DNA of 38,987 bases, taken from Zoogloea sp. Lineage in GTDB: Bacteria; Pseudomonadota; Gammaproteobacteria; Burkholderiales; Rhodocyclaceae. Made by a program: the position numbers and the translations under genes. Below the pieces are notes generated by a model. That model was not told the DNA's origin, ran no database searches, and saw only the letters and a program-made list of their open reading frames with translations. Location of the stretch: the NCBI RefSeq assembly GCF_030157465.1, contig NZ_JAOAUU010000130.1, forward strand, positions 1-38,987, written 5' to 3'. Shown one piece after another: positions 1 through 8,097 of the stretch. The first letter of the stretch is position 1; every line of letters starts with the position of its first letter.

Positions 1-210
1 ACGATTTTTTTGGTGAATTTCAAAAAAACCATGTCGTTCGAGTGCGATGGCCCTGACCCGTTCGGCCACACGCGCAATCGCCATGTCGGCAGAAGGCAAG
101 GTCAAGAAAAACAGGCTGACGTGATAGCCCAGATTTTTCCATTCTTCGATGTGCCGCAAGTAGGCCAAGCCCGACAAGGTTGTCTCGAATGCAAAGCTCT
201 CGCCGTGCGC
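1..210 (-). pseudogene. zeta-toxin-like protein fragment
   Basis: Reading the minus strand in one open frame from about 210 down to the window edge gives a peptide containing ESFAFETTLSG, then YLRHIEEWKNLGYHVSLFF, then PSADMAIARVAERVR. I recognise this as the middle of a zeta-toxin family (PF06414) P-loop kinase. The N-terminal part with the Walker A motif is missing, and no start codon is present. The frame runs straight into the palindromic repeat at 208-281. After the AERVR motif the sequence no longer resembles the family. It is best read as a decayed remnant whose 5' portion was replaced by the repeat. Family identity is from memory of the motif pattern, so moderately sure; non-functionality is more certain. 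Confidence 0.55.
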
Positions 211-281
211 AGCGCAACCCGACACCAACATGAACATCGATGGACATGTCCGATGTCGGGTTACGCTGCGCTAACCCGACC
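208..281. repeat. palindromic intergenic repeat, family A, copy 1
   Basis: This stretch shares an almost identical core (acccgacaccaacatgaaca, then tcgatgg) and the right end gtcgggttacgctgcgctaa with a second copy at 10121-10212. A shorter third copy lies at 19921-19970. The two ends are inverted relative to each other (gcgcaacccgac against gtcgggttacgc), so the element can fold into a long hairpin. It looks like a non-coding REP- or MITE-like element. It abuts the zeta-toxin-like fragment. Confidence 0.7.
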
Positions 282-583
282 TTGTATTATTTTCCTTATG
301 CACCAGCACCCGATCGCCATCGACCTTGCCTGGCGGTCGGGTGTGCATAGTCGGGGGGCACCCCGACTGAGTGGCTGGATGCCGTACCCGCCCTTGGGCC
401 GCGCGCCCGCATGGTAGATCTTGCAGCGGCCACTCACCCTCACTTAAGAGATCGAACAGTATCTACCCAAGCTGTCCCGCGTTCGCGCTGCACGCTCCCT
501 GTGGGGGCGACTGAAGTCGCCCCCACACAGGCACAACAACGCATCTGCAGCCGGATTTTAATGCTGCATTGCGTCATTTAAAA
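282..583. other. intergenic stretch with two hairpins, no gene recognised
   Basis: No reading frame here resembles a known protein. Two strong inverted repeats are visible. One at 349-368 has arms agtcgggg and ccccgact around a 4-nt loop. The other, at 501-526, has 12-bp arms (gtgggggcgact and agtcgcccccac) around two bases. The second shares the gggcgactgaagtcgccc core with the family B elements at 20623-20696 and 22985-23065. Neither hairpin is followed by a run of T, so a terminator role is not evident. Confidence 0.5.
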
Positions 584-605
584 ATACAAACACTTCTGTT
601 TGTAT
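584..605. promoter_or_regulatory. 22-bp palindromic operator candidate upstream of cluster I
   Basis: Perfect 8-bp arms ATACAAAC and GTTTGTAT are separated by 6 bp, in an AT-rich patch 77 bp before the first gene of the cluster. The geometry fits a dimeric repressor of TetR type, and a TetR gene closes the same cluster at 9438-10109. A second 22-bp palindrome with the same ACAAAC and GTTTGT elements and 8-6-8 architecture precedes catabolic cluster II at 28881-28902. The assignment to the TetR protein is inference. Confidence 0.55.
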
Positions 606-681
606 TGGGTTAATCTCTACGAAAATACATGCCCGGGCGCACCGCAGCCCCGGCGCAATGACCACAAGCGAGGAGACGAGA

Positions 682-1960
682 GTGAACAAACCGGTCGAAC
701 CCCTGGCCCCCGGCGCAGCCCGCTGCCCCGGCCCCAGCACCGCCGAGATCATCCGGGCCGATGGCGACCACCCGCCCGCGCACCTCACCGAGTCGAGCTA
801 CAGTTTCATTGGCGACGCCGACATTCCGTTCAGCCGCTACACCTCCCGCGCCTTCCACGAGCTGGAGAAGGAAAAACTGTGGTCGAAGGTGTGGCAGTGG
901 GCCTGCCGGGTCGATGACATTCCGGCCGCCGGCGACTACTTCGTGTATGAAATCACCGACAAGTCGGTGATCGTCGTGCGCACCGAAAGCGGTGAGATCA
1001 AGGCCTACCCCAACGCCTGCCTGCACCGCGGCACCCAGCTCAAGCCGGCCGGCTCGGCCGGGCGCTCCAAGCAGTTGCGCTGCCCCTTCCACGGCTTTAC
1101 GTGGTCGCTCGAAGGCGCGCTCACCGATGTGCCCTGTCGCTGGGATTTCCCCCACATCAGTGACGACAACTTTCACCTGCCGGAGCTGCGCGTCGACACC
1201 TGGGGCGGCTTTGTCTTCATCAACTTCGACCCGAACGCAGCGCCGCTGGCCGAACACCTGGGCGTGCTGCCAAAGCATTTTGCCAACTGGGATCTCTCCG
1301 CCAAGTTCACCGCCAAACACGTGCGAAAGCTGCTGCCGGCCAACTGGAAGGCCTGCCTCGAAGCCTTTCTCGAGTCCTACCACGTGCTGGAGACACACCC
1401 CCAGGGCGTGCTCACCGTGGGCGACGCCAACAGCCAGTACGACATCTACGGCGACACGGTGTCGCGCTTTGTGCACCTGGTTGGCTACCCCAGCCCGCAC
1501 CTCAAGGAAAGCTTCAGCCAGCAACAACTGCTGGACGCACTGATGGGCGAGGGCGTGGTCGAGGGCATTGCCGATGGCGCCACCAAGCTGCGCGTCCCCG
1601 AGGCCCAACACCTGCCTGTTCCCGTCGCTGCTGTTCCCGATGGTCTATCGCTTCCGGCCCAACGGCAACGACCCGGATTCGTGCATTTTCGATCTGCTGT
1701 TCCTGCAGCCCGTGCCCGATTCCGGCGAGCGCCCGGAGCCGGCCGAAATGGTGGAGCTGGATTTCGAGCAGTCCTTCCATGAAGTGCCGGGCTTCGATCC
1801 GGGCCTCGCCACCATCTACGACCAGGACACCGGCAACCTCATCGGCCAGCAGCGGGGCTTCAAATCGAGCACCAAGCCCGGCCAGACCCTCGGCAACTAC
1901 CAGGAAGTCCGCGTGCGCCAGCTTCACCAGACCATCGACAAGTTCCTGGCACGCGACTGA
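682..1960 (+). pseudogene. Rieske aromatic ring-hydroxylating oxygenase alpha subunit, frameshifted and internally deleted
   Basis: This encodes the large subunit of a Rieske non-haem iron oxygenase. The Rieske [2Fe-2S] ligands are C113, H115, C134 and H137, and the mononuclear iron motif E-x2-H-x4-H is present as ESYHVLETH. I chose GTG at 682 because AGGAG sits 6 nt before it and the N-terminus then matches the paralogue at 3678-5102; an in-frame ATG at 658 lacks such a site. Compared with that paralogue, about 38 residues are missing between KLRVPE and the PNTCLFP/PMVYRF segment, and the frame changes at about 1600-1606. The C-terminal part continues in another frame to 1960. The lost stretch lies in the catalytic domain, so the protein is probably inactive unless the lesion is an assembly error. 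Confidence 0.8.
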
Positions 1961-1997
1961 ACGCGCTGCACCCGAAGAGATAGAGAGACATACCGAC

Positions 1998-2783
1998 ATG
2001 CAAAGACTGAATGGCAAGGTGGCGCTGGTGACCGGCGCCGCATCCGGAATCGGCGCCGGCATCGCGCGCTGTTTCATCGCCGAGGGCGCCCGGGTGCTCC
2101 TCACCGACATCAAGGACGCCCAGGGCGCCGCGCTGGCCGACGAACTCGGCCCCAACGCGGCTTACCTGTCCCTCGACGTGGGCGACGAAGCCGCCTGGCA
2201 GGCCGCCGTGGCCGACGTGGAAAAGCGCTGGGGCCGGCTCGACGTGCTGGTGAATAACGCCGGCATTTCCTACCCCGGCCACATCGAGGCCGCCACGCTC
2301 GACGACTGGAACGCCCACATGCGCGTGCATGGCGTGGGCACTTTTCTTGGCTGCAAATATGGCGTGGGCAGCATGAAGAAAAGCGGCGGCGGCGCAATCG
2401 TCAATATCTCGTCGGTGGAAAGCATCCGTCCGGGGCCGCTGTTCGTCAGCTACGCCGCGGCCAAGGGCGCCCAGGACGCAGTGACCAAAACGGTGGCCCT
2501 GTACTGCGGCGAGCAGAACTACAACATCCGCTGCAACTCGGTGCATCCGGCCGCCACCCGCACCCCCAACCTGCAGCAATACCTCGACGCATCCGACGAC
2601 CCGGCCGGGCTCGAAGCCATCTACGCCGGCATGCAGCCGCTCAGGCGCATTGCCGAGGTGAGCGAGATCGCCGCCGCGGTGCTCTTTTTGGCCAGCGACG
2701 AGGCCAGCTTCATGACCGGCCACCAGATGTACGTGGATGGCGGCGTGCTGGCCAAACCCTATCCGGCCGGGGAGGGCGCCTGA
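1998..2783 (+). CDS. short-chain dehydrogenase/reductase (SDR)
   Basis: A 261-residue classical SDR, expected to interconvert an alcohol and a ketone with NAD(P). The cofactor glycine motif TGAASGIG is at 12-19 and NNAG at 86-89. The active site has Ser near 138-139 and Y152-x3-K156 (YAAAK). Asp at the end of the second strand (LLTD) favours NAD over NADP. The frame stays open upstream, but the ATG at 1998 gives the normal SDR N-terminus and follows the purine-rich sequence gatagagaga. It lies 37 bp after the damaged oxygenase gene and 1 bp before the next gene, so it is part of the same operon. A likely role is dehydrogenation of a hydroxylated or cis-diol intermediate; the substrate is unknown. 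Confidence 0.88.
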   Translation: MQRLNGKVALVTGAASGIGAGIARCFIAEGARVLLTDIKDAQGAALADELGPNAAYLSLDVGDEAAWQAAVADVEKRWGRLDVLVNNAGISYPGHIEAATLDDWNAHMRVHGVGTFLGCKYGVGSMKKSGGGAIVNISSVESIRPGPLFVSYAAAKGAQDAVTKTVALYCGEQNYNIRCNSVHPAATRTPNLQQYLDASDDPAGLEAIYAGMQPLRRIAEVSEIAAAVLFLASDEASFMTGHQMYVDGGVLAKPYPAGEGA

Positions 2784-2784
2784 G

Positions 2785-3324
2785 ATGACCCTCGAACAAC
2801 TCGAAAAGACCGTTGCCGAACTGCAGGCCAAGCAGGATCTGCACGAACTCAACGTGCGCTACGCCAACGGCGTGGACCGCCGCGACCGGGCGCTGCTCGA
2901 AACCTTGTGGTGGCCTGATTCGGTCATCGACTTCGGGCTCTTCGTGGGCAGCGGCGCGCAGTTTGCCGAGGTGATCAGCGCCCCCAATCCGGCGGTGGAG
3001 ATCACCACCCACTTTGCCTCCAACGAACTCTTTGAGCTGGACGGCGACCGTGCCACCGGCCGCAGCTACGTGATCGGCACCAGCGTCAGCGTTGCCGCCG
3101 ACGGCAGCAAGACCGACCAGATGGTCAGCGGGCGCTACCTCGACAAGTACGAACGGCGCGGCGGGGTGTGGAAATTCACCCACCGGCTGTTCGTGGTGGA
3201 CTGGATCGTCACCCAGCCCAGTTCGGCCATCTGGGATGCCGGCATCGGCGCCGCCGCCAAGCGTGGCCGGCCGGGGCCGGACGACGTGTCCCATGAATTC
3301 TTCAAAGCGGAGAAAGAAGCATGA
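2785..3324 (+). CDS. SnoaL-like (NTF2-fold) protein
   Basis: A 179-residue protein of the SnoaL_4/NTF2-like superfamily, which includes dehydratases, dehydrochlorinases such as LinA, and isomerases; the beta subunits of ring-hydroxylating oxygenases share this fold. The family's N-terminal helix with the Asp-containing motif GVDRRD and a central His (TTHF) are visible, matching the Asp-His dyad of LinA and scytalone dehydratase. The ATG at 2785 follows the previous stop by one base, with GGGGAGGG just upstream. The last 4 bases overlap the ferredoxin gene. It may act as a dehydratase on a pathway intermediate, or as a small-subunit-like partner of the adjacent oxygenase; neither is proven. 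Confidence 0.8.
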   Translation: MTLEQLEKTVAELQAKQDLHELNVRYANGVDRRDRALLETLWWPDSVIDFGLFVGSGAQFAEVISAPNPAVEITTHFASNELFELDGDRATGRSYVIGTSVSVAADGSKTDQMVSGRYLDKYERRGGVWKFTHRLFVVDWIVTQPSSAIWDAGIGAAAKRGRPGPDDVSHEFFKAEKEA

Positions 3325-3653
3325 GTACCGAATTCCACCCCGTTCTGAATGCCGCCGAACTGCCTGCCGGCGCCAGCAAGGCCGTGCATATCGACGGCCA
3401 CGACATTCTCGTCGGCAACGCCGCCGGCGAGTTCTTTGCCGTGCAGAACCGCTGCACCCACCAGGATTCGCCCCTCGAAGGCGGACGCATCCGCAACGGC
3501 CTCATCGCCTGCCCGCTGCACGGCGTGATGTTCGACGTGCGCACCGGCTGCGGCCGTGGCCAGATGGGCCGCGTGCCCCTGCGCACCTTCGCCCTGCGCG
3601 TGGTGGAAGGCCGCATCGAGGTATCGCTGGCCGCGCCAGTGGCCGCGGCTTGA
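3321..3653 (+). CDS. Rieske [2Fe-2S] ferredoxin
   Basis: A 110-residue Rieske-type ferredoxin, the soluble electron carrier between a reductase and the terminal oxygenase. The cluster ligands are seen as C45-T-H47 and C64-P-L-H67-G, the usual CxH...CxxH pattern. The length and the absence of a signal peptide or membrane segment fit a cytoplasmic oxygenase ferredoxin such as the BphA3/NdoA type. It is translationally coupled (ATGA overlap) to the SnoaL-like gene and lies 24 bp before the intact oxygenase alpha subunit, its presumed partner. No ferredoxin reductase is found in the window, so the reductase is probably encoded elsewhere. Confidence 0.9.
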   Translation: MSTEFHPVLNAAELPAGASKAVHIDGHDILVGNAAGEFFAVQNRCTHQDSPLEGGRIRNGLIACPLHGVMFDVRTGCGRGQMGRVPLRTFALRVVEGRIEVSLAAPVAAA

Positions 3654-3677
3654 ACGAGGACACAGCGAGGAAAAAAC

Positions 3678-5102
3678 ATGAACGACCGTATTTCCATGCC
3701 CCTGATTCCCGGCGACTACGCCGGCCTGCCCCCCGGCGCGGCGCGCTGCCCCGGCCCCAGCGCCCAGGACATCGTGGCCCGGGACGAAAACCCGCCGCCG
3801 CCGGTCCTGCGGGAGTCCCGCTACGAGTTTCTCGGCGACGCGGACATCGACTACCGCCGCTACACCTCCCGCGAGCATTACGAGCAGGAAATGACCCACG
3901 TCTGGGCCAAAACCTGGCAATGGGCCTGCCGCGAAGAACACATTCCCCAGGTGGGCGATTACTACGTGTATGAGGTGGGCCCCCATTCGGTGCTGGTGGT
4001 ACGCACCGAAAGCGGCATCAAGGCCTATTACAACTCGTGCCTGCACCGGGGCACCAAGCTGCGCCCGGAAGAGGGCATGGGCTCGGCCCAGGAACTCCGC
4101 TGCCCCTATCACGGCTGGACCTGGAGCCTCGAAGGGCGCCTCAAAAGCGTGCCCTGCGCGTGGGATTTTCCGCATGTGAAGCCCGAGGCCTACAGCCTGC
4201 CGGAAGTGAAGGTGGGCCTGTGGGGCGGCTTCGTGTTCATCAACCTGGATGAAAACGCCCCGTCGCTGGAGAGCTACCTCGAAGTGCTGCCCGAGCATTT
4301 TCGCGACTGGGATCTAGGCCAGCGTTACACCGAGCTGCACATGGGCAAAGTATTGCCTTGCAACTGGAAGACCGGGCTGGAAGCCTTCATCGAGTCCTAT
4401 CACGTGCTCGAAACCCACCCGCAACTGCTCCACGGCACCGGCGACGCCAACGTGCAGTACGACCTCTACGGCGATCACGTCACCCGCTTCTACGCCGTGG
4501 GCGGGGTGAATAGCCCCCACCTCGACAAACCCCTCGGCGAGCAGGAGCTGGTCAACACCATGCTGATCGGCGACCGCTCGGTGGTCAGCGACGATCTGGT
4601 GGTGGGCGAGGGCGAAACCGCCCGCATCGTGATGGCCCGCTTCCTGCGCAAGATTCTTGGCGAGAAGTACGCCACCGATCTTTCCGGCGTGTCGGATGCC
4701 GAGATGATCGACACCATCGAGTACCACCTCTTTCCGAACATGATCCTGTTCCCTGGCGTATCGCTGCCGATGGTGTATCGCTTCCGCCCGCTGGGCATGG
4801 AGCCGGAGCGCTGCCTGTTCGAGATCCTGTTCTTGCGCCCGGTGCCGGATTCGGGCCAGCAGCCGGATCCGCCCGAGATGGTTCTGGTTGGCGAGGAGGA
4901 GTCCTACTCGGTGGTGCCCGGCCTCGACCCGGTGCTGGCCCGCGTGTATGACCAGGACACCGCCAATCTGCGCTCCCAGCAACTGGGCTTCAAGGCCTCG
5001 AAAAAAGCCGGCCAGACCCTCGGCAACTACCAGGAAGCGCGCATCCGCCACTTCGAGCGGACGGTCGATCGCTACCTGGCCCGCGCCGCGGCGGCGAAGT
5101 AG
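3678..5102 (+). CDS. Rieske aromatic ring-hydroxylating oxygenase alpha subunit
   Basis: A 474-residue terminal oxygenase subunit that would use O2 and electrons from the neighbouring ferredoxin to hydroxylate a ring or aliphatic substrate. The Rieske ligands are C121, H123, C142 and H145 (CLHRG...CPYHG). The catalytic iron motif is E239-x2-H242-x4-H247 (ESYHVLETH). It is a clear paralogue of the damaged gene at 682-1960, sharing the N-terminal GAARCPGPS motif and the C-terminal AGQTLGNYQE-like segment. No classical beta-subunit gene follows; the SnoaL-like proteins are the only NTF2-fold candidates nearby. The purine-rich sequence gaggaaaaaac precedes the ATG. Substrate not assignable. Confidence 0.9.
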   Translation: MNDRISMPLIPGDYAGLPPGAARCPGPSAQDIVARDENPPPPVLRESRYEFLGDADIDYRRYTSREHYEQEMTHVWAKTWQWACREEHIPQVGDYYVYEVGPHSVLVVRTESGIKAYYNSCLHRGTKLRPEEGMGSAQELRCPYHGWTWSLEGRLKSVPCAWDFPHVKPEAYSLPEVKVGLWGGFVFINLDENAPSLESYLEVLPEHFRDWDLGQRYTELHMGKVLPCNWKTGLEAFIESYHVLETHPQLLHGTGDANVQYDLYGDHVTRFYAVGGVNSPHLDKPLGEQELVNTMLIGDRSVVSDDLVVGEGETARIVMARFLRKILGEKYATDLSGVSDAEMIDTIEYHLFPNMILFPGVSLPMVYRFRPLGMEPERCLFEILFLRPVPDSGQQPDPPEMVLVGEEESYSVVPGLDPVLARVYDQDTANLRSQQLGFKASKKAGQTLGNYQEARIRHFERTVDRYLARAAAAK

Positions 5103-5108
5103 GCGGCC

Positions 5109-5798
5109 ATGGATGCCCTCAAGGTTGTCAGCTTCCTGAAGCGCCGGGCCGATTTCAGCCTGGCCGAATTCAGCCAGTACTGGCGCAGCACCCACAAGGC
5201 CCACGCGCTGAAGCTGGTCGAGGCCGGCTTCTTCAGCGGCTACATCCAGAACCATGCGCTGGAGCCGGCGCTGGAAGGCCTCGAAGCGATGGCCGACGGC
5301 TCGCCGGAACTGTGGATCGACGAGGTGGCGGCCCTCACGCGCCTCGTCGAAAGCCGCGAATACAAGGAAGGCGCCGGGCCCGACGAAGCCTGCTTCATGA
5401 CGCCACCGTCCATCGCCTGCGTGGCCCGCGAGCGGGTGGTGGATGGAATCGCCCGCGGGCCGGCGCTGGAAGGCGCGGTAAAGCTGATGCTGGTGGTGCG
5501 GCGCGACCCGGCGCTGGGCCGGGAGGCCTTCACGCGTTGCTGGCTGGCCGGCGACGGCCCGCTGCTGATGCCGGCCGCCCGACCCCTGCGCCTGACCCGT
5601 CAGGCGGTGGAAGCCGGCCCTGATGACGAAACGCCTTTTGACGGCGTCGAATGCAGCTGGTGGCTTGATGCTGCCAGCGCCCGCACGGCATGGGCCGCTC
5701 GCGAAGCCCGCGCCGGCCAGGGCCTGGCAGACCTGCGCAGCCTGCGCGGGCTGCTGGTTCGCGAAGAAGTGGTGCGGGCGCCCGCCGTCACTGCCTGA
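5109..5798 (+). CDS. EthD-domain protein (two EthD-like repeats)
   Basis: A 229-residue protein with two dimeric alpha-beta barrel (EthD, PF07110-like) halves. The first is marked by FLKRRADFSLAEFSQYWRS near the N-terminus and the second by LMLVVRRDPALGREAFTRCW from about residue 120. The family is named after EthD of the ethyl-tert-butyl-ether P450 system; related proteins act as small auxiliary factors, dehalogenases or cyclases. It starts 6 bp after the oxygenase stop, so co-translation is likely. Its role here is probably auxiliary to the oxygenase or conversion of an unstable product; no catalytic residue can be named. Confidence 0.7.
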   Translation: MDALKVVSFLKRRADFSLAEFSQYWRSTHKAHALKLVEAGFFSGYIQNHALEPALEGLEAMADGSPELWIDEVAALTRLVESREYKEGAGPDEACFMTPPSIACVARERVVDGIARGPALEGAVKLMLVVRRDPALGREAFTRCWLAGDGPLLMPAARPLRLTRQAVEAGPDDETPFDGVECSWWLDAASARTAWAAREARAGQGLADLRSLRGLLVREEVVRAPAVTA

Positions 5799-5829
5799 AT
5801 CCACACACTGAACCCATGAAGGACAGCAA

Positions 5830-6600
5830 ATGATCGGACCGATTCTGAAAGACAAGGTAGCCATCGTTACCGGCGGTGCCCAGGGCATGGGGGCAGCCAC
5901 GGCGATCCTGTTTGCCGAGGCCGGCGCCCGCGTGGTGGTGGCCGACATGAACGAAAGCGACGGCCGCGCTGTGGTGGCCGGGATCGAAAAGGCCGGCGGC
6001 ACCGCCATGTTCCACAAGGTGAATGTCTCCATCGGCGCCGAGGTGGACGCCCTCGTCCGCGCCACGGTCGAGTGCTACGGGCGGCTCGATGTGGCGGTGA
6101 ATAACGCCGCCGTCACCCCCGACACCAGGCTGCTGTCGGAGATGGACGAAAGCCAGTTCGACCGGGTCATCGCGGTCGACCTGAAAGGCGTCGCCCTGTG
6201 CCTCAAGTACCAGCTCTCTCAGATGATCCGCCAGGGGCAGGGCGGCTCCATCGTCAATATCGGCTCGGTCAGCTCTTTCCGCCCCCAGCCCAACAACGCC
6301 GCCTACGTGGCCGCCAAGCACGGAGTCATCGGCCTGACCAAGGTTGCCGCGCTGGAAAACGGCGCGCACAAGATTCGCGTCAACGCCGTGGCGCCGGGCG
6401 CCATCGACACCCCGATGCTGCGCAACGCCCTCGCCGCAATGGGCGCGTCCGAGGCCGATTTTGCGCCGGCCCTGAGCCTGCTCGGCCGCTTTGGCGACGC
6501 GCGGGAAGTGGCCCAGGCCAGCCTGTGGCTGGCGTCCGACCTGGCCTCGTATGTCACCGGCACCACCATCAACGTGGATGCCGGCTACGCCAATCGCTGA
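5830..6600 (+). CDS. short-chain dehydrogenase/reductase (SDR)
   Basis: A 256-residue classical SDR with TGGAQGMG at 14-21, NNAA at 91-94 in place of the common NNAG, and catalytic S146, Y159 and K163 (YVAAK). Asp in VVVADM suggests NAD. The C-terminal VTGTTINVDAG segment is typical of the FabG/BphB-like group. The ATG at 5830 has AAGGA upstream. It is the second of three dehydrogenases in cluster I, which implies several separate alcohol or diol oxidations in the pathway. Confidence 0.88.
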   Translation: MIGPILKDKVAIVTGGAQGMGAATAILFAEAGARVVVADMNESDGRAVVAGIEKAGGTAMFHKVNVSIGAEVDALVRATVECYGRLDVAVNNAAVTPDTRLLSEMDESQFDRVIAVDLKGVALCLKYQLSQMIRQGQGGSIVNIGSVSSFRPQPNNAAYVAAKHGVIGLTKVAALENGAHKIRVNAVAPGAIDTPMLRNALAAMGASEADFAPALSLLGRFGDAREVAQASLWLASDLASYVTGTTINVDAGYANR

Positions 6601-6651
6601 TTTTCACCCCCTGAAGTACGCACCACCCCACCACGGAACGGAGACATAAGA

Positions 6652-7182
6652 ATGAGCAATAACAACGAACTGGCCCTGCTGCAGGAACTTGAAGACAAAC
6701 AGGCTTTGCGTGAAGTGAGCACCCTGTTCGCCCGCGCCCTCGACCGTGCCGACGGCCCGCTGCTGGCCAGCCTGTTTGCCGACGGTGCCCAGGTGAGCAT
6801 CGGCGCCTTCAGCGGCCCGGCCAGTGAATTCGTCGCCGGCGGCATCAGCCCGGCCGGCCTCGAGCGCAGCTTCCATTCGGTGTCCAACGAGTTCTACCAG
6901 ATCGATGGCGACAGCGCCCGGGGCGAGATCTACGTGATCGACGTGGCCACCTGGAACACCGACGGCGGCAAGACCGACACCCTGATCGGCGGCCGCTACG
7001 TGGACGCGTACAGCAAGGTGGGCGGCGCCTGGAAGATTGCCCGCCGCACCTTCGTGCACGAATGGAACATGAGCTTCCCGACCACCACCGTGTGGGACGA
7101 AGGCCTGTTCGGCATGATCAAGCTGCGCGGCACCCGCGGCAAGGACGACCCGATCTACACCATCCTCGGAGGCCAGGCATGA
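6652..7182 (+). CDS. SnoaL-like (NTF2-fold) protein
   Basis: A 176-residue SnoaL_4-type protein, clearly related to the one at 2785-3324: both share the N-terminal helix, the LDRAD motif, a His in SFHSVSNEF, and the C-terminal WKIARRTFVHEWN-like strand. The Asp-His pair matches the catalytic dyad of LinA and scytalone dehydratase. Good GGAGA ribosome site upstream. Its stop overlaps the start of another SnoaL-like gene by 4 bases, so the two are probably made together and could form a hetero-oligomer; that is inference. Predicted dehydratase or isomerase role. Confidence 0.8.
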   Translation: MSNNNELALLQELEDKQALREVSTLFARALDRADGPLLASLFADGAQVSIGAFSGPASEFVAGGISPAGLERSFHSVSNEFYQIDGDSARGEIYVIDVATWNTDGGKTDTLIGGRYVDAYSKVGGAWKIARRTFVHEWNMSFPTTTVWDEGLFGMIKLRGTRGKDDPIYTILGGQA

Positions 7183-7703
7183 GCACGTCCGCCCGCATCC
7201 GTGCCCTGGCGGACAAGCAGGCCATCTACGACCAGATGTGCCGTTACATCCAGGCGGTCGATCGTTGCGACCTCGAATTGCTCAAATCCACCTTCCACCA
7301 CGACGGTTCGGTGATTTTTGGCATCTTCGACGGCAACGCCCACGATTTTTGCGACTACGACATCCCCTTCATCAAGGACAACCTGGTGTGGGCCTACCAC
7401 CGCATCGCCAACGTGGTGATCGAACTGGACGGCAACCGGGCCACCGCCGAGTCCTACATGCTCGGCAACGCGGCGGCGGCGCTGCCCGACGGCAACAAGA
7501 TCAACTGCCCCGACAACATGCGTTACCGCGACGTGTGGGAGAAGCGCGATGGCGTATGGCGCATGTGGAAGCGCGACCTGGTGATGGACTGGAACGCCTG
7601 CTGGGCCTACGCCGGCCGCAGTGACGGCCGGTTTGCCGACTACCGCGTGCAGGGCACCCGTGGTCGCGAGGATCTGACCTACCGGATGAAGCTCATCCCC
7701 TGA
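7179..7703 (+). CDS. SnoaL-like (NTF2-fold) protein
   Basis: A 174-residue SnoaL_4-type protein starting within the stop codon of the previous SnoaL-like gene (ATGA), with GGAGG just upstream. The motif AVDRCD near the N-terminus and the His in WAYHRIAN correspond to the family's Asp-His dyad, and VWRMWKRDLVMDWN is the typical last strand. The open frame extends upstream to 7062, but that part overlaps the preceding gene and does not fit the family. Likely a dehydratase or isomerase paired with its neighbour. Confidence 0.8.
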   Translation: MSTSARIRALADKQAIYDQMCRYIQAVDRCDLELLKSTFHHDGSVIFGIFDGNAHDFCDYDIPFIKDNLVWAYHRIANVVIELDGNRATAESYMLGNAAAALPDGNKINCPDNMRYRDVWEKRDGVWRMWKRDLVMDWNACWAYAGRSDGRFADYRVQGTRGREDLTYRMKLIP

Positions 7704-7761
7704 CTCATACCGCGGCGCGGGTTCGGCTGACGCCGCCCGCGCCGCGCCACGGAGAACCCCC

Positions 7762-8082
7762 ATGACCATCGCCGTTTCCGCCCGCATCGAAGTCGCTCCC
7801 GCCCACCTTGCCGCCTTCATGGAGGCCGCGGCCCCGGCCATCAGCGCCACCCGCCAGGAGCCGGGCTGCCGCCTTTACGCCTTTGCCCGTGATTTTCAGC
7901 AGGACAACCTGATCTGGGTGTCCGAGGAATGGACATCCGACGCGGCGCTCACCGAACACCTGGCCACGCCGCACATCGGCGAGTTTCTGTCCCGCATTTC
8001 AAAGCTGAGCCTGCTCAGCATGGAAGCCCGCAAATACGAAGTCAGCCACGTGGGCACGATAACGCCGCCACCCGCGGCATGA
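7762..8082 (+). CDS. antibiotic biosynthesis monooxygenase (ABM) domain protein
   Basis: A 106-residue single-domain protein with the dimeric alpha-beta barrel pattern of the ABM family (PF03992): an N-terminal strand TIAVSARIEVAP, a helix with AFMEAAAPAI, then TRQEPGCRLYAFARD and the WVSEEWTSDAALTEHLATPH segment. Members include cofactor-free quinone-forming monooxygenases (ActVA-Orf6, YgiN) and uncharacterised small enzymes. The ribosome site GGAGA lies before the ATG. It could oxidise a phenolic intermediate or act as a detoxifying quinol monooxygenase. Confidence 0.78.
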   Translation: MTIAVSARIEVAPAHLAAFMEAAAPAISATRQEPGCRLYAFARDFQQDNLIWVSEEWTSDAALTEHLATPHIGEFLSRISKLSLLSMEARKYEVSHVGTITPPPAA

Positions 8083-8097
8083 ACCGGAGCAAACCCC

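Noticed and set aside
4314-6065. 583-codon minus-strand open frame opposite the oxygenase, EthD and SDR genes
   Set aside because: It crosses three real genes on the other strand and shows no recognisable domain.
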